DNA of 64,000 nucleotides from Reticulitermes lucifugus (GCA_026260175.1 JAKCWW010000009.1:1-64000), one strand, 5' to 3'. Counted from the first letter of the stretch, positions 27,476 to 37,858 are shown. Made by a program: numbers and translations. Notes: a model not told the origin generated them from the letters alone.

Positions 27476-27521
27476 ACCACCGACATGTTTCGGACATTCA
27501 TGTGGCCATCTTCAGGATGGC
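27476..27521 (-). ncRNA. Hammerhead ribozyme-like motif, type I arrangement (best minus-strand candidate)
   Basis: Read on the minus strand: stem I 5' strand GCCATC (27521-27516), core CTGAAGA (27515-27509), stem II region ending GTCC, then GAAAC (27491-27487), the palindrome ACATGT as a minimal stem III, GTC cleavage triplet (C at 27482), and stem I 3' strand GGTGGT (27481-27476). GCCATC and GGTGGT pair over six positions with two wobbles. Every invariant position of the CUGANGA/GAAA/UH core is present. Stem II is the weakest part, with an ACA/TGT helix and a CC bulge. A two-pair stem III usually needs dimerisation, as known for hammerheads of Penelope-like elements and retrozymes. Activity is inferred only. 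Confidence 0.55.
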
Positions 27522-27571
27522 AAGAACATGAATACAGCCACAATTATAATATGTCGGAATCAATCGTTCTT

Positions 27572-27616
27572 GCCAGCCTGAAGATGTCCACATAAGTGGC
27601 CGCAACATGTCCGTGG
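27572..27616 (+). ncRNA. Decayed hammerhead-like motif in the right arm of the foldback
   Basis: The right arm reads GCCAGC, then CTGAAGA (27578-27584), a CCAC-ATAA-GTGG stem II, then GCAAC where GAAAC is required, and ACATGTCC. The core is damaged and stem I no longer pairs well, so it is probably inactive. It is the inverted partner of the minus-strand motif at 27476-27521. Confidence 0.45.
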
Positions 27617-27675
27617 TTACTGTACGTTCACACACTGAAGTGCATTTGTTGGTCTTCTTAAAAATGTTATATATG

Positions 27676-29361
27676 TGATCAATGCACGGAACATGGAACA
27701 TGTGAAGTCTGAACTCAATTGTAACATACATTCTCTGAATTGCATATGCTTCGTCGTAGGTGTACAAATTCTTAGTAACTTCGATACTCTTACTTACGTT
27801 TTGTGTAGCAAAACCACTTATCTGAAAAACGTTTTATGGAATTTTACTATAGATAACTTCCGGCAGAATCAGGCATTCGGAGTGTCATTAATGTGCGTTG
27901 CTGTGTGAAGTTAGCGATTCAAGTCTGTCCGTGTTTGTAATGACCTGTACCTTTTATTTATTCCTCTGGATTTAAATTATCAGCCAAGCACCATGACTTT
28001 TGGAGTCTCCCGGGTTACTGTTCCTTTCTGGTCAACTGCCTGCACTGACGACTCACTTTGTATAATATAGGCCTACTGCGAGCCTTAACACTGCTCGTAC
28101 AGCAAAACTTTCTGTCCCAACATGGCGCATAAAATTTTGGAAGGGTCATATTGCTAGAACGGGATGTATTTGGTACCTTGGCGAACTGCCACCCATCTGC
28201 CGCACCTTTCGCGGCCAAGGTTTATTGATCTGTAAATTATGCTGCTCATATTCAAGCCTGCCGAGCTTTTGAAAATCTCCCTCCTCGGTAATGAATATTG
28301 ACGTCGATATTAAATTATGTGTCACTAGCGAGAATGTATTAGATCAGTGCGATTTTTAGCTAGATCATGTAAATAATTATAAAGAAACCCATAGACCCAA
28401 ATAGCAAATTTTCCGTAAGATTGATCATGAGTAGTACTAGAAACGTCGACAGGTTCAGACACATAAACATAGCCTGATTTGGAAGGCGTTTGTGCTTTTG
28501 CTTAGCAACGTATACGAAGAATCCAGAGACTTACATAGTTTTAAAAAGTACTATATGAACTTGTTACTTGCCCAGTAGGTCTAAAGAGCCTTACTCAGAA
28601 GTGCATATTTTCACTGTTCATAATTCATGTATTTATCTTCCTTCTGTTCAAGTTTATTTTAAACTTTGTGAAGACTTTTATTCTGCTGAAGTTAGGAGCT
28701 TATTGGTACTGACTATTAAGCTACTGCTGCAACACAGAACAGAAGTTTACGGTAGCGTTGTAATCTGCCCGGTAGTAAAGCATAAGGCGGCAATTTAAGG
28801 TACTTTATATTCAGTTAATAAATACGTTTAATAAAAGCAAAGCAGTACCTGTCCGAACTCATATGGTGTAAGATCTTCAAGGTTAAGTATACCTAAGATC
28901 AGTGTTGCTAATTTTCGACCATGAACAGTAGCATTTGTATCACTGTTGCTGTGATTTTCTTCCGAGAACGGATATCTGTTACACTGTATAACTGTTTATA
29001 GAAATCAGACAACCGCTAAATTCAGTAAAATGTCAGCTATATTGGCTAGTATTGGCCGTCATGGAGTTTGCTTGGAAAGGAATACAATGAAAGGATACGT
29101 TTGAGGACTTTTTTGCTTTTCGGTTTTCTTGTGCTAGGTTGAGGCCTCAGAAAACTAGGCATAAAATTCATAATTTTGTATTTTAATCTTTAAATCGAGT
29201 ATTTATCCAGAAGGAAAGAAGAGAGAACATTCTCAACAGAAGGATAACAAAAATTGCCCGAATTAGATCACACTATTCTGAGACATGGAGCCTTGTATGT
29301 TGGTGTTTAAGTACTATTGTTATGGAGACGCGTATTACCTCCTCCTTTAAGTAGTTCTTGA
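27676..29361. other. No gene seen
   Basis: No recognised repeat or coding signal between the foldback element and the hammerhead-like repeat at 29.4 kb. Confidence 0.55.
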
Positions 29362-29409
29362 AACACCCTGAAGAATGGAACAGCAAGCTGGTTCGAAACG
29401 TTGGTAACT
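29362..29409 (+). ncRNA. Hammerhead ribozyme-like motif (best plus-strand candidate)
   Basis: Core CTGAAGA lies at 29368-29374 and GAAA at 29395-29398, followed by the palindrome ACGT (29398-29401) and a GTT cleavage triplet ending at 29402. Stem II is clear: GAAC/GTTC and AGC/GCT with one bulged G, over 29378-29394. Stem I has ACC/GGT next to the core, with a possible outer AGTT/AACT helix. All invariant hammerhead core positions are present. The downstream block ACATGTTAGAAGACTGGAAT (29431-29450) recurs in near-identical form near 34698, marking both as one repeat family. The motif is seen directly; cleavage activity is untested. Confidence 0.55.
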
Positions 29410-29490
29410 ATATACAACTTTACAAGCGTCACATGTTAGAAGACTGGAATCTTCACCAGCACTGCTGCGAAAATCCCAAATATGTCAATA

Positions 29491-29841
29491 TTAGAATTTT
29501 ATATCCATAATATCTTCTTGAACGTAATATTGATATGTTGCTGCCACGTAGAAATATTTCGGGTGTTGTTTATCAATTGATAAAATTTCGTTACGTAATT
29601 TTCCTTTCGTAACGAGAACTTCGTCTTGAAACAAGATGATGTGCGTAGACCCCTTTTGCGCTTCGAATCGCGTGAATGCCGTCATCACAGTACACGAGCT
29701 CACGTAGTTGCTTACTTTCTTAGCGTCATCTACTGCGTTGAAACTTAAACTACTTGGTGAATGCGAATTGGACGTAGTTGTTCTTTTTATCCATAGATAG
29801 CATCTATCTGCAGTCTCAGTGAACGTTGACAGTAAACGCAT
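29491..29841 (-). other. Unassigned 116-codon open frame
   Basis: Starts MRLLSTFTETADRCYLW and ends YYVQEDIMDIKF. No domain recognised, no signal peptide, and no splice or promoter support. It lies next to the hammerhead-like repeat, so it may be part of an old element or chance. Confidence 0.15.
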
Positions 29842-30325
29842 AGATGGGAAAGAGTACTGTGTGTGAAGGGTAGAACGTAGGCCCCCTTCTCATTTAGTAT
29901 GCCTTTTGTTTTCCTACCGGAAATTATCAGCTCTCCTTTTCTTCGTAACATTCGCGAATACAGAAAGTTTAGCTAATAGTAAAGCATAATGAAGGCAATG
30001 TTTTTTTCTGCATACGACTTACTTGCTTTTTATTACTACTTGAGTCACATAAAACGATATTGAGTCTTTTATACCCCTGTTTGGTTATGAGGCATTTATG
30101 GAGACAGTTTTCAAGCAACGCAGTAAGATAAGTACAAGACTACTACTGAACGCATACATTTCCGTCCTGCACTGTTCTACTGTATGTTACCAATTTTTGT
30201 CGATATGTACAATAATCTCTTGCTATAAGAGAAAATGTTTTACGAGTTTTTGTTTATACGAAATGTACAAGTCGACCTTGTTTCATTTTTCGAGCCCATT
30301 TTCGCCTATACGAGTTTTTACTCAC

Positions 30326-30510
30326 GTAAACCGATCGTTGTACCCGCCTCCTGTTCTCGGATGCGTTCGGTTTCGGGATGTTCTCGAATGCGCAGGACGT
30401 CACGATATCCGTGAGGGGTCTGCGCAGAAGCAGCGTCATTGCAACGTCTCTTATTTTGATCGTAGTTTTGCTGTGAAGTTCGCTGTTCGCGATGATAATT
30501 ATTGTGCATC
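30326..30510 (-). promoter_or_regulatory. CpG-rich island, possible promoter or first exon (weak)
   Basis: About 15 CpG in 130 bases stand out from the AT-rich surroundings. On the minus strand it holds a CRE-like TGACGTCC, TGCGCAGACC and a consensus donor TTTAC|GTGAGT at 30326/30325. An open frame runs from 30509 up to that donor (MHNNYHREQ...). It could be a 5' exon of a gene whose other exons are outside what I recognise, or an old GC-rich repeat. Confidence 0.25.
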
Positions 30511-30944
30511 TATAAGATCATGCATATCATATTTATAATAAACATGGTACATAATTTTCTCCGATTTTCATAAAACTATAATTGTTGCAACTACGTTTAT
30601 GCATAGCTTAATGACTAAGAATGTTATTTTAGTGTAGTAATTAATTAATCGTTTTATGTTTACTTACTTAGTTAAGATTCTGTCTTGTATTAAGGTAAAT
30701 GTTGGGGAGTGAAACTTTTACCTCTGGAAATATTTGAAATTTATAACGTGGGAAATAATGGGTAATTAATTTTCTTTTTACACGATTTCGCTTAATTATC
30801 AGTTTGTAAAAATAATTAACTCGTAAACCGAGGAGTTATTGTACTGTGTGGTGAGATAAGTAAGAATGGTACCTCCGGTTCACTGATTATGATAAGGAAG
30901 ACGTAAGAGAAGAATACAGAATATTTCATTGTGAGAGTTTCCAT

Positions 30945-31233
30945 GTGCCGGGATAGCTCAGTCGGTACAGCGACTCGTTACGGGCTGGACGGTCCGGGAA
31001 TCTAATCCCGGTGGGGGCGAGATTTTCCGCACCCGTTCAGACCGGCCCTGGGGACCACCCAGCCTCCTGTACAATGGGTATCGGGTCTCTTTCCTGGGGT
31101 AGAGCGGCCGGGGCGTGGAGTTGACCACCCACCCTCATCTAGTGCCAGGGTTAAAGAAAGAGCAGAGCTATACCTCTACTTCCCCTCTGGGCCTTCATGG
31201 TCTGGTCTAGAGAGAACTTTACCTTTACCTTTA
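30945..31233 (+). mobile_element. SINE family A, near full length, tRNA-derived
   Basis: The head starts GTGCCGGGATAGCTCAGTCG, a tRNA-like box A, followed by a box B-like GGTCCGGGAATC. The body reads through ACCCAGCCTCCTGTACAATG, GGTAGAGCGGCCG and CATCTAGTGCC to a CTTTACCTTTACC tail. Imperfect target-site duplications flank it (30933-30944 GAGAGTTTCCAT, 31234-31244 GAGAGTACCAT). This is the reference copy for family A in this window. Confidence 0.85.
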
Positions 31234-31249
31234 GAGAGTACCATAATTT

Positions 31250-31640
31250 GCAGTTTTCACCAAAGAAACAGTGGAACGAGTAACAGAAAAAAGAAAGAAA
31301 GGTTTTAAGAGAATGAAACAGGGTAAATGTAATGATATTTAGAGAGAGATAGAAGGAATGGAAGAAAGCGAGAGAAGGAAAGAGAGAGTAAAAAGGTAAG
31401 AAAATAAGGAAGGAAGGAAGGAAGGAAGAAGGAAACAAAGAAAGAGCTAGCATGGAAAACAGAAAAACAAAGAAGGGAAAAAAGAAGAATAGTAGAAAGA
31501 GAAATGAGACTAAACGATATATAGACAAATTGAAGAGGTATATAAATGGTGAATTAGGAAAGGTAAGAACAAAATACGGAGAATACGACATGGTGAAAGT
31601 GGAACGAAGCAAGAACATTTACAGTAAATTTGAACTAGAA
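31250..31640. repeat. Polypurine tract with (GGAA)n core
   Basis: The plus strand is mostly A and G for about 390 bases, with (GGAA)n at about 31408-31428 and GAGA runs. The 155-codon open frame on the minus strand across it (Phe/Leu/Ser-rich) is a by-product of the polypyrimidine composition and not a gene. The tract sits just beyond the SINE at 30945-31233. Confidence 0.8.
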
Positions 31641-32537
31641 ATCTAATACGTAGACCTACGCATTTCTCATTTGCATATTGTAAAAATACTGGAATCAACT
31701 CATCCGCTAACTTCTAAATATAATGTTAAGAATCTTTTCAAAGTACGAGACAAAAGAGTCTTTTTCCTCTGTTATTCACCTACACAAGAACAGTAAACTA
31801 GCACCCCGATTGCTTAGTCTTCTAAAAAAGAAAAAATTTCGAAGGTTGCCTGACTGAGAACTTACATTTTATCATTTGTATCTTTTGTTTATTGGCTCTA
31901 ACCTTAGAATCAACACAGGTGCAATACGACTTTTATACGTAGTCGTATTGTGTATTCCAAAATCACTTTTTCCAAAGAACTAAGGGACATTCTCTGAGCA
32001 TTCTTGCTATGAAGTTAGCGATATGTCAAGGGGCAGACGGAGTGCATAGTGTGAGAAAACATTTATCCAGAGCTGCTGAATATATCAGGAAATATTGCTA
32101 TGTATGCTTTGTTTTTACACGAATTCGAGGTAGCAGAACATTTTATTCGCTCCATATAACCGCAGCTGTTATTTCACGTAATAAAGTCTGCTTGGTGTTT
32201 CAGAACGTTACGTATTTAGGATATGCATATCGGAACAATGTTTTTTGTAGCTTTAACCTTCTGGAGTATTTGAGTTTAAAGCTATCTCGTAGTCGCTGTA
32301 TGCCCCAGGATAATACAGAGCGTATGTTAGTATTTTTGTCGTTGAATTTACCGCTGATGAGAAATGAAATCCGAACAAACTTAGGCATACTTGTGTTCTA
32401 AGGTACTACCGTGATCAGAGTTCATTCACTTTTAAACTTCTTCCTGTTTTCGTTTTCTGTAGGATAATGTTCAACATTCTGCAATATTTTGAGATATGTG
32501 TCTCTATTATAAGTACTTTAATTTTATACTTTATTTA
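31641..32537. other. No gene seen
   Basis: A 130-codon frame at 32009-32401 on the plus strand has no recognisable domain and ordinary intergenic composition; treated as chance. Confidence 0.5.
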
Positions 32538-32600
32538 ACGGGGAGTTGGAGTGACTCAGTCAGCACTGTGACAAGGCTACGGGTTGGACGACGGACAGAG
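32538..32600 (+). mobile_element. SINE family A, head fragment
   Basis: GGGGAGTTGGAGTGACTCAG, then GTCAGCACTGTGAC and GCTACGGGTTGGACG match the tRNA-like head of family A. The body beyond about 32600 is not recognisable. Confidence 0.45.
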
Positions 32601-32731
32601 AGGTTTTTTCCTGTAGTAGTACAGACTTTCCTCTTCTCCCAGTTTCCGGATCGACTCTGTGACCCACTAAACGTTCTGTCCAGTGATTAAATATTTGAGA
32701 TTGTGAATCCGATCGCTCTTCGCTTGCTAGT

Positions 32732-32973
32732 TTTTTTTCCAATGGCTCGACAGCCCCTTGGGGGCCTAGACCGCCTCATTGTTCGAGGCTTTACGATCAC
32801 ACACTTTTTTAGACACACCACACTCGGTAAGACTCTTCTGGACGAGGGATCTGACAACACACAACACTCACAAGAGACAGACATCCATACCCCAGGTGCG
32901 AATCGAACCCACGATTCTAGTAAGCGAGCGGCCGAAGACTCACGCCTTAGACCGCACGGCCACTGGGATCGAC
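32732..32973 (-). mobile_element. SINE family C, full length with target-site duplication
   Basis: The head on the minus strand is a tRNA-Leu/Ser-like GTCGATCCCAGTGGCCGTGC then GCGGTCTAAGGCG, with box B GGGTTCGATTCGCACC. The tail is a T run at the left (A run on the minus strand). Imperfect duplication CTTCGCTTGCTAGT (32718-32731) and CTTCTTTTGCTAGT (32974-32987). Confidence 0.85.
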
Positions 32974-33419
32974 CTTCTTTTGCTAGTACTGATATTAAAA
33001 ATGTACAGGGTTACACTTATATCTTGTAGCAGACGTACTTATTCATGACCTGCTTAATTAAGCACCAGGAGTAACTTTACCCGTTGTGTAATTGCCTAAA
33101 CAGTACAAATGCAGTCTATACGTGGGGCATAAATTAAATACAGACATCAGGGAAAATAGTCCGGCAAATCGCTGCGAGCACAACGAGACACCATTATTAC
33201 CTCGTCTTCCGAAAGAGAAATGGAGAATCCGGGGGAAATTGTAACTTCACTGAGCGTCTGATAGGAGAGCTAGATTAAAGGTGTTTAGTACAGGGTATTC
33301 TGGGAAATATTTGGAAGTAGGAAGGGGACGTGACAAGAATGAAAAAATTTCGTAATTATGAGTTTCAAAATTATTACTTTCCACCAGTCATTAGTTTTAC
33401 CATTGTAATGAAATCAAGG

Positions 33420-33675
33420 AAGATGGCCTGGGCGGGTTACATAGTGCGCATGAAAGAAATGAGAATGACATTTAATACTTCAGCTGAAAATCCTGAAGGG
33501 AAAAAGACATTTCAGTGTCTTATTCTTAGAAGAAGGACAATAGTAACGCGATGAGGGCTGTGTTTGTCTCGTTTAAGACATGACACATGTGGAGCTCTTA
33601 TGAACACAGTAATGAACCTCCGGGTTGCTGGAAGGAAGGGGGAAGTTCCTGACCGAATGGGCTTCTGTTAAATTC
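33420..33675 (+). mobile_element. LINE 3' end fragment (C-terminal tail of the reverse-transcriptase ORF)
   Basis: The frame from 33420 reads KMAWAGYIVRM, then PEGKK, matching the usual RMRWAGHVARM...KPEGKRPLGRPRRRW tail of insect non-LTR retrotransposons. Further on, NTVMNLRVAG (from 33603) and KFLTEWASVKF (from 33643) match the end of the same protein in a different frame. A stop lies at 33552-33554 and at least one frameshift separates the blocks, so the copy is dead. Confidence 0.75.
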
Positions 33676-34228
33676 GCATGCGTTGGTAAATATTGTACTG
33701 TAGTAAAATCCCTTCTTAATATAGATTCTGGTGCTAGAGTAGTCTTACATGAAGTTTTAAATGCAAAGAAAATATTTTGAATTTCAATTTCTAAAGACTA
33801 TATTACACTCACAACTGCAAACACTCTATGTGGCATTTAAGGAGGACAACGTGACATCGGGACGGATGTCTCCGGATTCGGTTTTCCCTATTCAACGAAT
33901 GCTACATACTCACATTTGATTCACCTACATTCGATGTTGTATAATTTTAACTAGTGAGAGCATCGATAAATAAAACATTAAAACCCAGTTTCCACGTTGT
34001 GTTTCCATTTTTATAGTGTGTATCGCCAATTAAACTGTATATCATTAATTTATATGCATTTCAACAGACAAACGTTTTATATTACTTTCATATGCGCTGT
34101 CACAACGGAAGTAAGGAGTAACAGGGTCTTCTGGATGGATTCTGAGTAGTCAAAGATATGCCGATATATTGCAGTCTTTTCAACGAACCAACTCCTAAGC
34201 TGCTGCTTAAGATTCAAGTTGTCTGAAA

Positions 34229-34272
34229 TAACTAGTCTATTCTAGTCTAGTCTAGTCTAGTCTAGTCTAGTC
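34229..34272. repeat. (TCTAG)n microsatellite
   Basis: About eight units of TCTAG, the first two imperfect. CTAG is self-complementary, so the array can form small hairpins. Confidence 0.9.
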
Positions 34273-34619
34273 AAAGAAGAGGAGTGGCTTTGCGCAGTAG
34301 ATAAAGGCAATATGATCCTCCGTAGTTACTTATATGTCTACAGAACGAAAATGAGACAATCTGAAAATCATCCAGCTACTGACTTTGTATGCTAAGAATT
34401 AATTAACAATATAGAAGGCGAGTCAAGATTTATTGCTTATTCTGTTTTAGTCGGAAGCGACGCAATTTTAAAGTGTGAAATAAATATGGACGACTGCAAC
34501 AACTTACATACTCGAAATGAGATATTTCATATTCTAAACATTTTTATGTGCTTGGTTTTTCTATGGACATGAAAGTTAAGAACAGCGATGTTGCTGAATG
34601 TTCAATGTTGTGTACTATG

Positions 34620-34694
34620 ACGCTGTGTCGACCGGCAAGCACTTACCGGTGTTTCGAAGGTTCAAGCACTCCCAAGTCTTCTCGAGCACAGCGT
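34620..34694 (-). ncRNA. Hairpin repeat with hammerhead-like junction
   Basis: The outer arms ACGCTGTGTCGA (34620-34631) and TCGAGCACAGCGT (34682-34694) form a 12-pair stem with one bulge. Inside, on the minus strand, lie GAGAAGA, a GAAG...CTTC pairing, CGAAAC, and an ACCGG/CCGGT hairpin. This is a three-way junction like a hammerhead, but the first core box is altered and the GAAAC-to-stem III spacing is irregular. The motif AGTGCTTG occurs twice inside. It is probably a decayed relative of the 29.4 kb repeat; the block after it (ACATGCCAGAAGACTGGAAT) matches that copy. Confidence 0.4.
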
Positions 34695-34699
34695 AACAT

Positions 34700-35463
34700 G
34701 CCAGAAGACTGGAATATTCAAAGTTAATAATGTTTTATATAATTCAGTAAACATGTAGAACCTTTTATCCAGAAGTACGTTCGAAGGACATTGCAATGTT
34801 GTTAACTTAATTTATTGTTTGCAGACGTTATATTGTTCATTCCATGCATTGTCGATAAATAATTCGCAACACTCAGACCAACAAAATGCGCAATAGGAAT
34901 ATTTTTTGATATTATAAAATAAATATCTGAGAAACAATATTGTTCATTTTGTTGTTCTGAGTGGTGCCAGTTACTTATCATTTGCAAGTTCCTCTTTGTA
35001 TATTTTGTGTATTACAGTAAGAGACACTTACCACAAGCTGTATTTTGCCGTAGCAGTGTTCTGCTAATAATTTAATACAATGAATCCATTTTTCTTCAGG
35101 GTAATGGAATTCCATAACAACGACTTGTTTTGCGTGACAGCTTAACTAAGGTCCTTGTTATTCACGTAATGAATAGGCGGGCTATAGATAGTGATTTTAG
35201 GCACCCTCTGACGATAACAGAAGCGCACTTTGTGAAGTTCGATACTGTAGTCGACCTTCCATTGAGTTACCAGATCCACTTGACGTCCCTGGTAAACATG
35301 GCATCAATGGTATATTGTTATGCTGATGTGTACCTTTTGTGATATCTAGAAAGCCGTCGGTCTGCGAGGGAAGACAAACGATCATGCACTTAGAAATCAC
35401 TGGCAACAAACAGACCTTTACTTGTCAAGTTAAGGACAGCATTCTGTAGAAAACACTGGGCTT

Positions 35464-35494
<31 letters not shown>

Positions 35495-36780
35495 GAGAAT
35501 GAAGAATGTGAAATTACGAGAATGCTCACACAGTCGCCCTTTTACTAAGGACGATTAGGGTGATCAAACTGACTATATTGAGATGTTCGGGTTATGTAGC
35601 ACGCGTAGGGCATATGATAAATGCATTTTGGTTATACACCTAGATAAGAATCTTCTGTAATTAGAACATTTCAGTCATTTGTTCAAAGAAAGGTTATTTA
35701 CATTTCACGAAATAGAGTGTTAAAGTCATTTTTGAAAACGTAGAATAAAATCTTTAAGTGATTCTAGGTGAACAACGAAGCTATATAATTTGACTTATAC
35801 GTCAATATCTTAAATACTTCAATGTTTTGCAGGTGAATACGAAGGTCCTGATGTATTCAAAATGGAGATATGAAGAAATCTTTATCTTTCATGAATTTTT
35901 GTCAACAATATTTATTTATTAACAACAGCATACGAACAATACAAAACTATCAAATGTATATAAGAGTATTGCACATTTAATGACTATGGATACACTCCGG
36001 AACACTGAAGTAATATTATAAACTATTTTAAGAAAATAACAATTATACCTGTTAATGTATATCGGATAATTTTATCCTCTAATATAGTTGCATTTATAGG
36101 TAAATTATTGCCTTTGAGATCGACTCATTATTGCACATATCCCAGCAGAATTATCTGCTAATATTAATAATGTAAAGAAGATTTATTAAATTGTCATGAT
36201 GACGCTTGTGTGAGAAGTCTTTATGAAGAAAACGCTGATAAAACTGGCGTATTGTTACTCGTTTTTGTAACCTTAGAAATAACCCTACAGAAACTGCATT
36301 AATTCTTATGCAACTCATTCTTGTAGACTCGAGACATTAGACAAGTTAACCGTAATACAAAACAGTTAATTGCTAGAATAAGTATTGTTTATAATTCTCA
36401 CGTGAGAGTTAGTTTTTGGAAAATTTATTTAGTTCCAGGGAAGGATTTAGACGAAACGAACGCGCTATTTGCGGGTTTGAATCTTAATGACGCCGTAAGA
36501 AGTTGTGGGCGTGTTTTTGTCTCAACCTATAGTCCTTCTTATCATTATGATACTCCCCTCCCTATGACCATTTTGAGGCCCCTACCATGGGTCGGCCGCC
36601 CATGAAAATTGAACCATTACGGTCTGAAAATTTGGAAAATGATTCGCTATAGTGAATTCTGTAAATCCGGAAAATAATACGTGTATCTATGAAAACTTAA
36701 AGTAGGCCATATTTTTTCTACAGCTAAGTTTACTTCGTGACTGTCAATTATTAACAAAATCTGATGCGTGGCACCGTTTA
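34700..36780. other. No gene seen
   Basis: Only the (AAG)n run at 35467 stands out. Confidence 0.55.
35467..35494. repeat. (AAG)n microsatellite
   Basis: Nine trinucleotide units, purine only on the plus strand. Confidence 0.9.
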
Positions 36781-36792
36781 ATCTGGAGGAAA

Positions 36793-36840
36793 CTTACAGA
36801 CGTTTCGGAGGAACCTACAAGACCCATCTTCAGAGTAGAA
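36793..36840 (-). ncRNA. Hammerhead-like motif, weak stem I
   Basis: On the minus strand, CTGAAGA (36833-36827) is followed by about 20 bases, then GAAAC (36806-36802), ACGT and a GTC triplet ending at 36799. The core is complete, but stem I pairs over only three positions and stem II is poor. The flanking CAGAAGACAGACAT block and a later ACCACCGTGAA (about 36892-36930) resemble blocks beside the other copies. Confidence 0.4.
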
Positions 36841-36967
36841 AGATGGGCGTAAGGAAATGTTTTCCTGCATACACGGCGTTATATTTCAGAAGACAGACAT
36901 TTTCATGGTAACCACCGTGAAGAAGTAAAACCCTGAAAGGGAAGGTCCAGTTTTTAACGTTTTATAA

Positions 36968-36983
36968 ATATATATATATATAT
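36968..36983. repeat. (AT)n microsatellite
   Basis: Eight perfect dinucleotide units. Confidence 0.85.
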
Positions 36984-37779
36984 TGCGGCTGTAACTTAAT
37001 TTCGCTAAATCATCACGATATTATCTCAGCAGAATGTTTTGATATTGATATACTGATTTTATTCGCGGCGTAACATTTTTCTTATTTTTGTGAAAGCACT
37101 GAAGTCTCGCAGCCCATCGTATGGGTAGACGCTTCTGTTGTTTATTCCAAGAAAATACGTTTACGCTTAATTATGATTGTTATGTAATGTAAATAAAAGA
37201 GTATGTAGTGTTGGGACTGCAAAACATTATTTCGGAAGGTTAAACCGTTTTAAATTAGAAATACAGCTGGTCCTCGTAATTTGTATTTACGTACGACAGA
37301 TTTCAATACAAATAGTAGAAAATTACGATATTTATGAATAAATGTCTTCAATTAATTGAGCAATTTATAAAGAATTAAATGGGTTAAATGATTTGATATC
37401 GGTATAAACCTCCTCCGCATTATCAATAAAGAAATTTGTTTCATTTGACTTTCTTAATAAATTCGGATAAAAGAAGTATGTGAAGTTTCAAAACTCGCCG
37501 TTTGAAAGGAAGAGAAGATCTTTTAAGATGTTTTCGCATATCTGCAGTCACACTTTCGAAACTTCATTCGATACATGGCACTACGCATTTGTGATATTGA
37601 ATTATGCTCATAGAACTGGAGAACACAATTTTTCTTTATTTTCGAAAAGGGGGAACATAATTAATAGGAACTTCGGGTGTTGAAGGCTAAAATAATTATT
37701 ACAAAACGCCCTTTAGCTTTCAATTCCTTCCCTGCATCTCCTGTGACAAGAATTTGACAAAATTGCGAAACCCAGTTCC

Positions 37780-37858
37780 TGGAATACTTAAATATTTCTT
37801 GCCATTCCTTACGTGGACAGCCTATACATTTTTCTCCTATTGGCTTATAAACGTGCGC
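37780..37858 (-). mobile_element. Possible LINE C-terminal tail fragment
   Basis: The minus strand reads YKPIGEKCIGCPRKEWQEIF, matching the generic YKPKGKRxxGRPRKRWQE tail of non-LTR retrotransposons. Short and diverged; it may belong to a different LINE family from the other three. Confidence 0.45.

Larger units (their letters stand above)
27408..27675. mobile_element. Foldback element (about 268 bp) with opposed hammerhead-like arms
   Basis: Two arms of about 115 bp are inverted copies around a spacer at roughly 27528-27565. Shared stretches include GACCAAC near both ends, GCACTT followed by AGTGT, GTAACCAC next to ACATGT, and ATCTTCAGG next to GGCAAGAAC. The outer ends are AT-rich (ATATATAAAATTTTT against AAAAATGTTATATAT). 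No transposase is present. Each arm carries a hammerhead-like core, intact on the minus strand and decayed on the plus strand, so it looks like an inverted dimer of a ribozyme-bearing retroelement end rather than an ordinary MITE. Confidence 0.7.

Noticed and set aside
30098-30538. 146-codon plus-strand open frame
   Set aside because: No domain, covers the CpG-rich patch where stops are rare, and no splice or promoter logic on that strand.
30945-31020. Possible tRNA gene from box A and box B
   Set aside because: The sequence continues into the family A SINE body and does not close into a tRNA acceptor stem; same for the heads at 15226, 32538 and 56.98 kb.
31151-31618. 155-codon minus-strand open frame, rich in Phe, Leu and Ser
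   Set aside because: Mirror of the polypurine tract; low complexity, begins inside a SINE, no domain.
32009-32401. 130-codon plus-strand open frame
   Set aside because: No recognisable domain and ordinary intergenic composition.
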